The notes under the pieces were generated by a model. The model did no database searches, was not told where the DNA came from, and saw only the letters and a list, made by a program, of their open reading frames with translations. Of a stretch of DNA of 64,000 nt, positions 1-12,000 are shown in pieces. The stretch's first letter is position 1. Every line of letters starts with the position of its first letter. Source of the stretch: Prinsepia uniflora. Lineage: Eukaryota > Streptophyta > Magnoliopsida > Rosales > Rosaceae. The position numbers and the translations under genes are program-made. The stretch is taken from contig CM064867.1 of NCBI GenBank assembly GCA_032719365.1, positions 69,624,136 through 69,688,135 of the forward strand. Reading direction: 5' to 3'.

Positions 1-159
1 GTTGACAAATATCACTTGCAAAAATGTACATAAATCAAGAATAATTCCATTAACGTACAGACCCATTATGCTCGGTCTGTAAAGAGCATTACAAAATTCA
101 GGCTCTCAGTCATCCTATAACCTAAACAAAACATTACAGAAGGCATGGAGGCCTGACTC

Positions 160-795
160 CTAAACTAGCTTCTCCATCTCGGCCACTAGTTTCTCGGTCT
201 GCGGCACAACTTCAGGTTGCACCTCTGGCCCTTCGGATGGCCCCTCTTGCTCGGTCCCTGGTGGCTGCTCTGGCTACTTTTCCTTTAGCTCCTAGGTATT
301 GTCCTCGTCAGACAACTCATTCACGAACATCTCGGCAGTAATGTCCTGACTGAGCCAAGGAGTCCGGATCGCCAACCTCGGATTACTGAGAAAAAAATTC
401 TTCAATAATTCTTGCTCACAATCAGCGGCGTCCTTAATCTTTTCCAGTTCGGTGGACTTTTTGAACTCGGCCACCACCTCCTCACGTGCCTTCTCCATAT
501 CTGCCTCCCTTGCAAACTTAACCCGACACATCTCTTTCCAGTGCCGTAGTCGGTTCTTCTCCTTGGCTTGGAGCTCGGCCTTTACCTCTTCCTTGCTAGC
601 CAAGGCCTCTTGTACCTTCCACTTCTCGTCCTCCAGCTGATAAGTCAGGTCAAAGGCCAACTTAATGGCCTTCTCAGCCTTCTAAAGCTTGGGGGCCACA
701 TTTTCCTGCTTCTTCCTTAGTTTCTCCTTGTCCCTCCGCACCGAAGTAACCCTCCTCTTGGTAGTGCCAAATTGAAGGTAAACCTCGCTGAGGGC
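160..795 (-). pseudogene. Last exon of a degraded retroelement-type gene, coiled-coil C-terminus
   Basis: On the minus strand one frame runs from an apparent splice acceptor (GTGCAG, exon from about 795) to a TAG at 160-162. It encodes a Lys/Glu/Arg-rich protein with long heptad-like stretches (KEKLRKKQEN, KWKVQEALASKEEVKAELQ), predicting a coiled coil, then a Pro/Glu-rich tail ending in EKLVAEMEKLV. Three in-frame TAG codons (274-276, 292-294, 682-684) break it, so it is not translated intact. It is the 3' part of the gene whose other pieces lie at 812-1811 and 4961-5431. The plan, an N-terminal globular domain followed by a coiled coil, resembles the plant 'putative gypsy type transposon' proteins (Pfam PF04195, Transposase_28). 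That assignment is from memory. Confidence 0.6.
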
Positions 796-811
796 CTGCA
801 CATGACACTTA

Positions 812-1811
812 TTAGAACGACGCAGACTCGGCCTCCAAACTGAACTTGAACAAAGCGTAAACACTTACATTACTGAGCAGTTGGAGTGCCCTTTCCATCT
901 GCTGGTCGACCGACTTGCATTGCACCTCAGCTAGCTCTTCCAGTGGGATAGAGGCCCCATGGCAGACTTCGTTTAGTAATAGTATCATCTGCTTCGAGTA
1001 ACAGAGGGTCGCCTCAAGGTCGGACGCCTCACTCACCGACTCACCCTCGGTGAACACGCCCAGATGCACATCCCCCCGCCTCTTCAGCATCTCCAGAATT
1101 CTTGGGTCTAGACGAGGGGGTGATGGGGGAGGGTTGAAGTCTAGGATCGGCAAGGTCCTCTTCCGACCGATCTCATCATAGGCCTACAAGACAGCCTCGA
1201 CCTCCAAACGGGCCTTGGTCCGTCTTGGGTCTGGAGAGAGCACGCGCCCATCCTCGACCTCACTCTTTTTCCTCTTGGAAGACCGAGGGAGACTCTTCAG
1301 CCTTGGGACAGGCTCTCAGTCTTGGCGTGGATGCAGGGTATGCTCACCCTGCCTTTTTTCCTTGCTCGTTTTCTTCTTCAACATTTGCTCTAAACGCTGA
1401 GCAGCTCCCTACTCGGTTCGGGCAAGGTGCTTCGAAACTGCAGCACTGAGAACAGGTCAGGAAAAAAAACAAAATAAACTCAACACAACCTACTCGGTTT
1501 AACAGACTTACTGTCGTCAGTATCAATCAGCCCGGCTTTGTGCTGAAACCCTAGCAGCCGAAGGATACGTCGGTTGCGTTACAACTCATATAGACTCGTC
1601 CTCACTACCTGAATGATTTCCTTCTCTCCCACTGAAATCTTATCAGGAGGAAACAAACCTACACACCAAGCAGTAAGTCAGTATATACATGGATAGGCAA
1701 AAAAAATAAACACATAACATACCAAGTCTGTCCTATACTACAACCACACCTTTCATTTGGAACTTGCTTGGTATAGGACCCCCCCACCCCCCCCCCCCCC
1801 CCTTCGGTATT
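812..1811 (-). pseudogene. Middle exons of the same degraded retroelement-type gene
   Basis: Minus-strand coding pieces are separated by plausible introns. One lies at about 1659-1722 (donor GTATGT, acceptor TGTGTAG). One runs from 1511 (donor GTAAGT) to about 1446 (acceptor TTCTCAG). One lies at about 796-868 (donor GTAAGT, acceptor GTGCAG). Exon peptides include EKEIIQVVRTSLYEL followed by a TAA, then RILRLLGFQHKAGLIDTDD. The best block is at 812-1153 (DFNPPPSPPRLDPRILEMLK, then a helical region). The segment meets L1 at 1811, and its coding sense resumes at 4764 beyond L1. Introns suggest a once-spliced gene or captured ORF rather than a simple gag-pol. Exon borders are by eye. Confidence 0.5.
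1781..1802. repeat. Poly-C run
   Basis: A run of C broken by a single A lies next to the L1 insertion point. Read on the minus strand it would add glycines to the broken gene. It is a likely site of length error in assembly. Confidence 0.8.
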
Positions 1812-4763
1812 TGACACGACCCACCCTCAATTCCCGGGGATTAAGGACTAAGTCATGCTCCCGTCTAACTTACGAGTGACATGAAGGCTAAACTAACGTC
1901 CAACCTCCACATGACACGTACGTCTGACAAAGGATTCTTAACTGAACTGCTCAAAACTTTCGGACTTCCCAGAGCGCGCAGACTCTACTGCGGATCGCGT
2001 ATGTGATGTCTCTGTCTCTCTCTCGACCAACAGCCTGCACCACAACAACCTGGAGTGTATCGAAAACACAAAAGACTGTGAGTGGACAAAAATAAAGTAT
2101 AAGTTCAAAAACAGTTCATTAAAACGATTACAATTATACCCTCCATTTAAAAACCAATGCATGCATATCAAAATCCAAGTCATAAAACCATTCTATACTC
2201 GAGTTATTCAAACCATTTAGGAAAAACTGAACTCATTTTTCCTTTCTCAAATCCCGGGCCTCAGCCCAAAACCATCAAAATCTGTATCATCTGGGCATAG
2301 CCCAAAACTTCAGAAAACCGTTATGAAAAACCAACATCATCAAATCTCAGTGAAATCCAAACACATTTGAAACCACATTTCCATCCATCGAACCTGCTGG
2401 ATCTATCCGAGTCTTTAAACTCCCGAGTCTTTAAACTCAATAGGCCTACGGGGGAAATATCAATATCTGAGTCTTTAAACTCCCGAGTCTTTAAACTCAA
2501 TCCGGGTCTTTAAACCCAATCATAATCACATCTGGGTCTTTAAGCCCAATAACCAGATCCAGCAAATCCAATCTGAAAACCACTTGAAAACCATTATCCA
2601 TTTCCGAATCCGAATCTGCAATCTCATCAGGATCCCGAATCCAAACCCGGAACTCATATCCAAATCCATTTCCAAATCTGAGTCCAAAACCATCATTCCG
2701 TAAGCCGGCATCCCGAATAACCATTCCGAACCCAAACCCGAAATTCCACTTTCAAGTTTTCAACCGAATCCAGAATCGTCATCTTGAAATCCGATTCCAA
2801 AACCCGAAAACACGTTTCTCAAAACCACTTTTCTGAACTGGGCTTCGAGCCCGAAATCACTTTTCAAAATCCCTTTAATTTCATTGAAATCAAATCATAT
2901 TTCAAATCCCGAAATCAAATCATTAAAATCATGTTCAAATCACAACATCAATCGTATTCTTGTAAAACGTGTAATTCCGTAAATATCTCGAAAACCGTGA
3001 AAAATCATAAACCATCAAGATCATAAATCAAATCATAGAATCATGTATAGAAAACATATAAAAACATATATGCATGCATCATAAGTTAGAAAGAAAATTC
3101 CACCCACAGACCATTTCCGCCGCTGCCTTCGATACCCGTGCACCTACGCCCTTTTCCGCCAAACCGCTATTATCGGCTTTCGCGAACCTGTCCAAATCCC
3201 ATAATGAGGTCACTAACTACTTCATAAAGCTTATACTAAAGCCTCGTATTTTTTCCGTATTTTTAACTATTTTTAACCCAGGCCTAAAACATTTTGACAT
3301 CCCCAAACCTATCGAGACGATGTCCGATCGACTCGAAACGAGTGTGAAAATGTTCGTTACATCGAATACTTTAAAAATTGTGTTGGAACCTTCCCCAATA
3401 GGGGCCCCACGCGCCCTCACGCACCACCCAAAGGGGCTGCGCGTGGGAGCCACGCGCCTGCACTGTTCATCTTCAACCTCTCGCCGAACCGGGTCCAGAC
3501 CGGTTCGGTTCAAGCCGATCTAATCTAACCGGCGGTCACAATTTTCCTTTATTTCTCCATTATTTTCACTTCTGTTTGTTCCAGTAATTTCGTTCTTAGC
3601 TTACAAATTTATCTAGCTAAGAAAAAAACACAATTTAAGGACACAGATATTACCTTCCCGATTCAAAGGACAATTTACAGAAATTGCAGCTCTCTGTTCC
3701 CAGCCACCGCGAGGTGTTCCAGTCACGGTTGCACGTTCCCTGAACTTATTTTAGTCTTCAGGTGCTACATTAGTCAACCAACTCGTGTCATAACCCTTAA
3801 AATCCCATGTGAGAAATCCTGAACAGAGACAGAGTATCTGAGATTCTGAAAAATTGGCTTACCTCCTTCACCCAGAGACTTAATCACGGCTTCCACCACG
3901 ATTCTCACATCTTCTAACTTCCTTTTACTCCTGACCACCACTAACAGACTCGTTCCCAACGTTTCCATGTTTGAAAACCATAGCTAAGGGGGGTTCGCGG
4001 TTTCAGGCTTTTCTTCTCTCCCTCTGCTCTCTGTTTCCCTCACACGAACATCACCATTTTCCTCTGGATTTTTCATTCATTCCCACACACTACCCTCAGC
4101 TCTCATCACTGTTAAATCATATATACCAGCACGGGCATGGCCTCCCCTGTTTTAATCGATCAAGTATGAAAAGGGGCTGGAACCAACTAGAGAAGGGACG
4201 GGTGGCCACATCTCCTTGTTCCCAGGTGAAAATATCCACCCACACAGGGACAGGTGTCCCCATCCTATTGAACCTTTCAAAATCAGCCAAAACATTATCT
4301 TGCCATTGGTGCATAATTACCATTTTACCCCTCTTATATTCGGACTCATATTCAAACCGTTCGAATTCCGATGAAAGTGTACTGCCTGTCGTTATATTCA
4401 GGGGATCGAGATCTATCTAACGGTCCTCGAATTTCGTGAAAAGTCCATGTCATTTGGAAATTCAACAACTTGCCCCTTTTTAACTAAATTACCGAATTGC
4501 CCTTAAACTTCCAAACGTCATAACTTTCTCCTCGAATGTCAAAATCGGACGTGCCACCTGTCTGTGAACTCGTGACGTCCCGAACTACGTCATGCTCATC
4601 GGTCAAAGTCCATTTGACCGTCCGAAAAATGTCAACATTTTTTCCCATTCTAGGGGCAAAATCGTCATTTCGTACCGTCCTTCCGAATTCATCCAACTGA
4701 TTAACTTCATTAATCTGTCATTAACACTTAATCTAATCCCGGTTCCCGAGACGGGTCGTTACA
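1812..4763 (-). mobile_element. Solo LTR L1 (subfamily with GAGTCTTTAAACTC words)
   Basis: The plus strand reads TGACACGACCCACCC at the left end and GGGTCGTTACA at the right end. The 5-bp duplication GTATT is present at 1807-1811 and 4764-4768. At 2,952 bp with TG...CA ends, a 5-bp TSD and no second LTR or interior, it is a solo LTR. Sense (TGTAACGACCC first) is the minus strand. It is inserted into the minus-strand retroelement-type gene. It carries the hairpin words at 2409-2547, a run of CCGAATCC-type words at about 2600-2780, and the GCGCGTGG/CCACGCGC hairpin near 3438-3456. No credible coding sequence is present. Confidence 0.93.
2409..2547. repeat. Array of 14-bp hairpin words in L1
   Basis: GAGTCTTTAAACTC occurs at 2409-2422, 2425-2438, 2469-2482 and 2485-2498. 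GGGTCTTTAAACCC occurs at 2504-2517 and GGGTCTTTAAGCCC at 2534-2547. Each has 4-bp complementary arms around CTTTAA. The second base of the arm changes from A to G together with its partner from T to C, so pairing is kept. The same words recur in L13 (about 56795-56995) and L14 (about 60370-60530). Confidence 0.85.
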
Positions 4764-4960
4764 GTATTCCCCTCCCAGTCCCCATTGATCAAACAAAACT
4801 TTGTCTTGTATGATTTCTGGGAGGTCGGTAGGTCGAGAATGAACTCACCTCGCTTGCACTTTTTACGATGCGACACGAAGACCCACTCAGTGCTCTGTTG
4901 TGGGAAGCCAAACTCGTACAGATAAATGAGCTGAGCATAGGTCGGCTCCGGTTGCTCGGC

Positions 4961-5431
4961 CTAGTTGAAGGCCGTGTAGAGATAGCACAACACAATCCGG
5001 ACATTGAGATTGAGGTGGCCGAGTGCTACCCCAATTTTCTTCACCATCCACCACAACCAAGGATGTAGCGGAAGCCACACCCCGTGGTGCATCAGCTCGG
5101 TATAGAACAATGCCATACCGACGAGGGGGTTGCTCGGTGTTTTGTCCTTTCTCAGTAACCGGGTAACCACCAACTCCGGCACCTCGAATTCTATCCTCAT
5201 CTTCATCAAAACCTTCTTGGTCTCTTTATTCACCATCTCATCCACAATAAAGGCAGCTCGTTCTATCGGGACCGCGTCCATTATCGTCCCATCACTGGTC
5301 GACTTTTCCTTGGTCGTCCACACCAATCCCTTCCACCAACCATCTGTTAACTTTAGTGCCATATGCACACCTACCTTTACTATTGTCTCGGTGTCCACCA
5401 AGACACTACCACCGCCCGCGGGGTCGGACAC
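4961..5431 (-). pseudogene. N-terminal block of the degraded retroelement-type gene (Transposase_28-like)
   Basis: A 156-codon open stretch on the minus strand ends at a TAG (4961-4963). Beyond it the same frame continues to L1 at 4764 (ITAEQ-less tail reading AEQPEPTYAQLIYLYEFGF). The core reads ALFYTELMHHGVWLPLHPWL followed by a hydrophobic helix and VALGHLNLNV. That pattern, 'ly...G.rLPLHPf...l...l..ap.QL.PN.w', is typical of PF04195 proteins. No ATG opens this frame: the first codon is GTG and a TAA lies just upstream, so the true start was in another exon or has been lost. Coding-like sequence in another frame continues upstream to about 5560. L1 has cut the gene in two. Confidence 0.6.
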
Positions 5432-6369
5432 TTAACATCGGTCGAGATGGCCTAGTCCTCACTCCCAAACACGGGAATCAGAACATTGATGCTACTATTT
5501 GATGACTTGCCCACCTTTGAGCCGTAGCACCTCCCCTCCACCCCCGAGTTATTATCCTCAGACGTCTACAAGAAAACGGGAGAAACACAAACTCAGAGAC
5601 TAACTCATACCACGAAAGATCTGGCCACAAACTTCATCAAGTCCATGCCCAAATCCTCACTCACTATAAGTTTAATCTATCCAAATTTGGGACAGGGGTG
5701 CTTGCCGTGTATTTTCGCGGCGGAGTCGTAGATTGGAAATTGCACCATCGTGTACACCATCGCCGAGAGATGATTGAAAATCGCATGTTCATTTTGACGG
5801 AGTTTTCCCAATGTTCTCAAAAATGCAAGTGAGGAAATTGGTAGAGGACTTTTCCTATTTATAGAGCTCGACACGGATTACGGGGTGTCCCCACCCTCAG
5901 CGGTCGACATGTGTCACGAACCACATTTCTCCAACCGACAAGTGTCCCACATCCAGCCGAGGGAGACCAACTGTCCATCTCTGCCACCTACACCCTAGAA
6001 GATCCTGCCCACATTAATCGACCTGTTAGGATCTCACTGAGCCAAGTACACCGCTTAGTACCCATCTACAAACACAGATGCCGCCGTTGAGCCACCGTCG
6101 CCATAGCCAACCCGGGTGCCTCCACCGAGCCACCTTCTCCTACCAGCAAACAACTTGACCCCACTAAGACACTTTCTAAAGACCACCGACAACATGGCAC
6201 TTCTTTCTCCTGACCGAGACGAGCTCGGAAGACTCTCTCGCCAAGGGACTTGGGGGACTACAGGTATACTCCCCACCGAGTCTAGTAGAATGAGATAAGT
6301 CCCCGACCAAGAAATTCCACCTCACTCACGAACTTAGGGGACTTCTGTTGACACCATATCTGACCAAAC
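5432..6369. other. Upstream region of the degraded gene, no other gene seen
   Basis: This is moderately GC-rich sequence with short coding-like stretches in several frames and no stable long frame. It probably holds the 5' exon, 5' UTR and promoter of the minus-strand retroelement-type gene. Nothing else is recognised. Confidence 0.4.
5855..5864 (-). promoter_or_regulatory. TATA box upstream of the degraded minus-strand gene
   Basis: CTATAAATAG on the minus strand lies about 430 bp upstream of the N-terminal block. It fits the plant TATA consensus and is the probable core promoter of the old gene or of its LTR. No experimental start site is known. Confidence 0.5.
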
Positions 6370-6965
6370 TCACTGGACCGTATACCTAAAGCCCAAACAC
6401 CGGACAAGGCCTAAGCCCACAGTACTTACCCAACCTCGTACGGGGCCAAATACATGATGACATGTGGAAGTTTCTCCACTCTCGATCTGCATAACACGTG
6501 TTAACACGCAAATCGATGAACATTTGTCCCACATCGAAACTATGGAAATTTACCATCTCATTTACCCCTGCATAAGGGGTACACATTTCTCAATAAAGGT
6601 AACAAGTATTTATTATTCACTATTACTCTGTCAAACTTACCATTTACCGTTTCCTCTTTCGAACAAAGTTACTAACTTGACGGTCAGAGAACCTTAGACT
6701 GACACCACACCGGTGCCCGTACTACCGGAAGACCCACTACTCTCTTATCTGACAAGTTACACGAGGAAGGACACGCGTCACTTGGTGATTGGACGACGAG
6801 TAATTGACGGTTGGAACATATATTGCTTCAATAGTAAGCATGAAGATTGAGATAATCTTGTTGAATCAGGCCCGAAAAATGGCATTTAGGGGTAGTTTGG
6901 TAATTCCTCAGATTTTCAAACTCTAATTTCTAGGTCGGGGTGTGTCAAATGTAGTTGATATTTCC
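6370..6965 (+). repeat. Diverged LTR fragment, copy 1 of a second LTR family
   Basis: The stretch with TTTGTCCCACATCGAAACTA, CCCCTGCATAAGGGG and TTTCTCAATAAAGG matches the segment at 7040-7540 in the same order and orientation. The words resemble U3/R sequence of plant Ty3-type LTRs, where a hairpin around CCCCTATAAATAGGGG holds the TATA box. The two copies have clearly diverged, so they are old. Boundaries are approximate and no TSD was found. Confidence 0.5.
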
Positions 6966-7039
6966 TTTTTGGCAATGTTAAATCAATGAGCCAATTCAAA
7001 TACTCTTGGGCACAAGCAACAAGAAAAAAAGTTTATTGA

Positions 7040-7540
7040 ACATTGTGGAACCCAAAATCACCGGAAAAATGTGGAGCTACTACGTGGCCCATAATTCCCG
7101 AAATGACCAAATTGCCCCTGAAAATAATACTTAAAGCCCAAGCACCGAACATGGCTCAAGCCCACAATGCTTACATAGCCCAAACATTGGGCCCAAACTG
7201 GGATGACATGTGGAAGGCTCTCACCCTCGATTTTTGTAACATGTGTCAGCACGCAAATCAAGGAGCATTTGTCCCACATCGAAACTATGGAAATTGAACA
7301 TCCCACTCACCCCTACATAAAGGGTACACATTTCTCAATAAAGGTAATTCAATTCAACGCTACTTAAGCTCTTAAGATTTCTCTTTCGAAACTGACTTAA
7401 GCATCGGAGCGTTTTTGGTTGAACCACCCCCACCCCCCCCCCCCCCTGAATTCAACCTTAACCCCGTTTGATTTTCGTTCTTGTGTGTAGGGATCGAGAA
7501 GGAACTTCACAGAGCCGAACGATTTCTGCATCAATAAACA
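7040..7540 (+). repeat. Diverged LTR fragment, copy 2 of the second LTR family
   Basis: It shares with 6370-6965 the words AAAGCCCAAGCACCG, GATGACATGTGGAAG, CACGCAAATC and TTTGTCCCACATCGAAACTA. It continues into CTGACTTAAGCATCGGAGCG, a word typical of R/U5 of plant Ty3-type LTRs. A poly-C run lies at about 7429-7446. The spacing of about 740 bp between the copies is too short for a full element, so these are decayed or tandem LTR remnants. Confidence 0.5.
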
Positions 7541-8635
7541 TGCTTAAGACAACAAAAGATTTTGGAGGGTATACCTTATTGTATTTATTTTTATAGTGGC
7601 AGTTTCTCTGCTAGACTTGTAACTTTATGCTCCTATCTGATAATAGATCCCTCAATTCTAATTACTTGTAGTGTGCGTAATACACCTCGCATCTTAATTT
7701 ATATCATCTTTTTATTTGATGAAGGTTAGTGAAGCCAGAAACTTTGATAGGGATGTGGTAGAGTGGGCTTACCTTCCTTGGTTTTGAAGTGAATGACAAC
7801 CACGTCCTTTTGTAACAATTTGTTTGAATTCGATGTTCATATGAAGTTGTCATAAGTTGGAGTTTACATTTATGTTTTAATTGTAGGGATATGCTTTAAT
7901 TGTTTTATGCTTATTGTCACTAATTTCTAGTCATTTAAATATTAGATTTTTAACTGTCCTATTAGAGCAGATTAGTTTCCATTTCATCTGACCTGAAAGG
8001 ATCATCACATGACTTGGTATGTAAGCATGCCTGCTTTAATATTTTTTATCTTGACTAAGTATATATTCTATCTATATAGAAGAGTAGTAACATGTGTCTT
8101 GGCATAACTACCATATAATCTAACTATTTTTGTATTCTTTCATATGGTGAAATTCAAGCCACGTTTAAGTGATTAACTCATATAGATGTGAATATGAAAT
8201 AAGCTAGGGCCCTGATGACTTCCTAGTATATTCTTGATTGGTGTTTTTCCCCTTGTTTGTATTAGGTCACATTTCTAATTGGAAAGGTAGCGAAATATTA
8301 TCCAGCTCGAAGTTTTGTGTTTGAAGATTTTTTTGTATCACTTGGAAGGAATATGAGGTTGTAGACTTGGTTTTTGTTTGAGGAATATCTTCATTAGGAT
8401 TCAAAGGAAATTTGATTATGACTGGTTTTATTATTTTGTGTTTTATTCAATTACTTCAACTTGTTACTTTTCTATTGAATTGCTATCAATAAATGAAATG
8501 TTTCTTTTTTATGTTTGGTGTACTTGTAAACTGGTTCTTTCCTTTTTGTTGTAAATACTTAGATTGCAGTGGGTATTGGTGTAAATGCAAACCTCATTTT
8601 ATAATAAGTGAATATTAAAAAAAAATGCAATAAGG
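7541..8635. other. AT-rich intergenic sequence, no gene recognised
   Basis: No long open frame or RNA gene was recognised. CTTGTAGTG at 7665-7673 resembles a CACTA-element terminus in reverse, but no matching end was found, so no element is called. Confidence 0.4.
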
Positions 8636-8880
8636 GGGCGTAAAGCATGCCTTAAATATTCATTTTACGGTGTGCAATGTGTGTCTTTAAAAGTTGTGTG
8701 AGATGTTTTTACGGCATGCAATGTGTGTCCTAAATATTTGATATTACGACGCACATTGTGCGCCTTAATTATTAGTATTTACAACGTGCATTGCGTGCCT
8801 TAAATATCAATATTTACGGTGTACGTTGCACGCCTTAAATAACAGTATTTACTGTGTACATTATATGCCTAGATTAATAA
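8636..8880. repeat. About five degenerate 40-50 bp tandem repeats with inverted arms
   Basis: Units of the type TATTTACGGTGTGCAATG followed by a CCTTAAAT-type tail repeat with many substitutions (starts near 8671, 8712, 8748, 8790 and 8845). Within a unit, TACGRYGYRC and its partial complement GYRCGYCTTA give dyad symmetry. Such arrays are typical of subterminal regions of plant CACTA or PIF-type DNA transposons. They lie just upstream of the NAM-associated fragment, which fits a transposon-related origin. No transposase was found. Confidence 0.5.
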
Positions 8881-9056
8881 AGGTTTTTTAGGCAATAGAA
8901 GTAGAAGTATATTATAAAACAAGAATGAATTCACATTTTATGTTTATTCATTGTTGGATATACAAACATTGCGAGTATTTCAAAAATTCACCTCACAGAG
9001 AGCCTGAAGTAAGTCAAATTTCTCCAATTGGTTTATCATTACTTTAACCTCCAATT

Positions 9057-12000
9057 TGGATGAAGATGAGGAAGAGGCAAATCCTGAAGTCAATGTAGGT
9101 TCCTATGCAAGGCCTCTAGGAAGGAAGCAATCAAAAAAAGCTCAAAGAAGGGGAATGTCATAGATGGTTGATAATAGTTGATTTTATGCTGCTACGGAGG
9201 CTATTACTGTCAGGACCGGTCCCAAATTCCCCGGGATTAACGTAAGACCCGCCTGCTCCAGTCTGACACGAAGTGTCAGACCAGGGATATTTTCGTCTTT
9301 TGCCCAACCGGGGCTATCAGAGTGCGTCAGGATCGTAGGAGGAGGAGTGTGATGTCACGTCTCTGCTACAGCCCGCATCCGCGATCAACCAGAAGGGCAT
9401 TAAAACACGAAAACTGTAAGTGGACAATTTAAACATTTTCATTAAAAAAAATTCCGCATAAAGACGTTTATGCCCTTCATAAAAACATACGCATGCATTC
9501 CAAAAACCGTTTAGTAAAACATTCATAAAATCATTCAATTTATCAAACATATTCTTGAAATCATTCAAGGGTTCATGCCCGGTTCCCATAAACCGGCATG
9601 ACCCGTAAATCCATTTGGGTCCTCGACCCGAAATCACAACCTTAAAACCATAAACAATACATGTGGAAACTCGGCCCAAATCATTCTCAGTGAAATACCA
9701 AAACGTACCACACGGGGTCTCCGCCCCCAAATCATTTTCATAAACATCGAATACAGGGTCTCGCCCCAAAACACTTTCATAAAATCTCATACGTACCGTC
9801 ATACGTATAACCCATCCTAGGCACTTCCGGAGAAGATGCCAACTCGGGGCACACAACCCCTAGGGAACACATCCCCGGTGTAGTCACGATATCAATCAAT
9901 CTATCTAGTGTGAACACTACTCGGGGTCTCACTCCGAGTCTTCTCCCAGGAATCTCCATCTGGGAGGCTCAATCTCTGGATCTAGTCCGAGCTCTCTCTC
10001 TGGATCTAGTCCACACATCTCTCCGGAATCTGGTCTGGGACCACAACATAATAAGTAACCACCACTCCTGGAACGGGATCCCTATGGGGATACCCACTCT
10101 GATCTGTGGATCGTGACTCTCCAGGTCGACGTCTGGAGGAGACCATATAATCATACGGCGGGTTCATATTCATTTTCAAAACTCTTTTTTTCTTTCTCAA
10201 AACTCATTTCTCAACTAGATCTCAAACCCAATTCATTTCAACAGGATTCCTCGAATCCGATTCAAATCACTTTCACAGGCCTCGGCCTAAATCCTCAGTT
10301 TAATAGGGCCTCATGCCCGGATACTCATTTCATAAATCGAACTGGGACTCAAGCCCGATGTTACAATCAACTGGGCCCTAGGCCTGAACCATGACTCAAT
10401 GGGACCTCACGTTCGATTTCACAACCAACGGGGCCTTAAGCCCAAAATCTCAACTAAATGGGTCTCAGGCCCGATATCATCAATCAACGGGGCATCAAGC
10501 CCGATAGTACTACTAACTGGGCCTCAAACCCGAATCGTAAACCAAATGGACCCTCGGTCCGATCGTATGGCTCAAATGGACCCTAGGTCCAATTCCTTGT
10601 CAAATCAAATGGACTCCAAGTCCGAGAGTTTGTAAATCAATTGGTTCTCATGCCCGATTTCATATTTCTAAATCCAAAATCCGTTTATTAAACCCTTATC
10701 GAAAACACGGTACGCGAAGGTACGACATAAAACTGAAAACCTCGAAAAACGTGCAATTATGTTGATCCTAAGCTACCACAATCAAATGCACTCATGGAAT
10801 CACAAAACATATAACAAAACACTTATAAAACATTTATGCAAGCATCAAGTTCGAAAGAAAGGTCCACTCACAGACCGTCCGAGCTGCCGCTTCGATACGC
10901 ATGCTATAAACGTCTCTCGGGTCAATCGGTGCCTCCGGGATTCCTGAACCTGTAAAAATTAATTTAGAAGGTTACTAACTACCTAAATAACCCCTCACTA
11001 AAGTCCCGTAATTTTCCCGAACTTTTAACTATTTTTAAACCAATCCTAAACCTTCGGCCAGCCCGAAACCTATTGAAACGATGTCCGATTGATGCGATAC
11101 CAGTCCCAAAATCTTCGTTGCATTGAATCAATGATTTCGTATGTCGAACAATTTCCCAAATTATGGCCCACGCGCCCCTAGAAGCCGCTGTGCACTGTTC
11201 ATCGTCTTCATGCTCCAGCTGGTTCATATGGCTGGTTCACCTGGTTTGGCCGGTCCAATTGGACCGGCGTGACCGTTTCACGGCTCTAGACTCCCCAATT
11301 TTCATCCTACTTCTTCCTTTTTGATTCCTTTCTTCCTATTTTCAAGTTTTCTATCCATTCTAATCCTTAAACGCACCTAAAAACACTTAAAACCTAAGGT
11401 TTGATTTTGAACCTCACGGTTCAATGTTATCCCAGCCACCCTCACGGCTGATCAGCCCAAACCACCACCCAAAACCTCCCTAATAACTTCCTAACAACCT
11501 AAAAACCAATTCCTAATCACCCAAAACAGCCCATAATGCACAAATATGATTAAAATGGAAATTGGGCCTAACTGGGAAATCCTCTCGGTTCATGGCTCCA
11601 CCGTCCACGGTGGCGTGCCCTTGGCTGGCCACCAGCATCCACACATCCTCTCCTCACTCTCTGGTCCTCTCAGTCATGATCAAATAGGGTTAGGTTGGAT
11701 TTGGGTGAAGGTTTACACGGGTTGGGTTTGTTTGTAAACAAAGAAAATGAATGATCGATGAAGGTGAGAGGTGCACGAATGAAAGCTAAGGGACAATGGA
11801 TGGGTGACACTTGTCACTCATCCATTGGTCCACTGAAAAGTGACTAGGCCCACTAAAGACAAAACTTCACTTTTTGTCTCGAAACACATGTCGCCGTAAA
11901 TAGTATCTCGGAACTTCCGTGAACCGTAACTTCGCCGTCGAACGTCCGAATTCGACGTGCCTCCTGTCTACGGATTCGTGTCATCCCGATCTACGTAACG

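Noticed and set aside
7665..7673. CACTA-type terminus (CTTGTAGTG)
   Set aside because: No partner end or 3-bp TSD could be found; nine bases are not enough.
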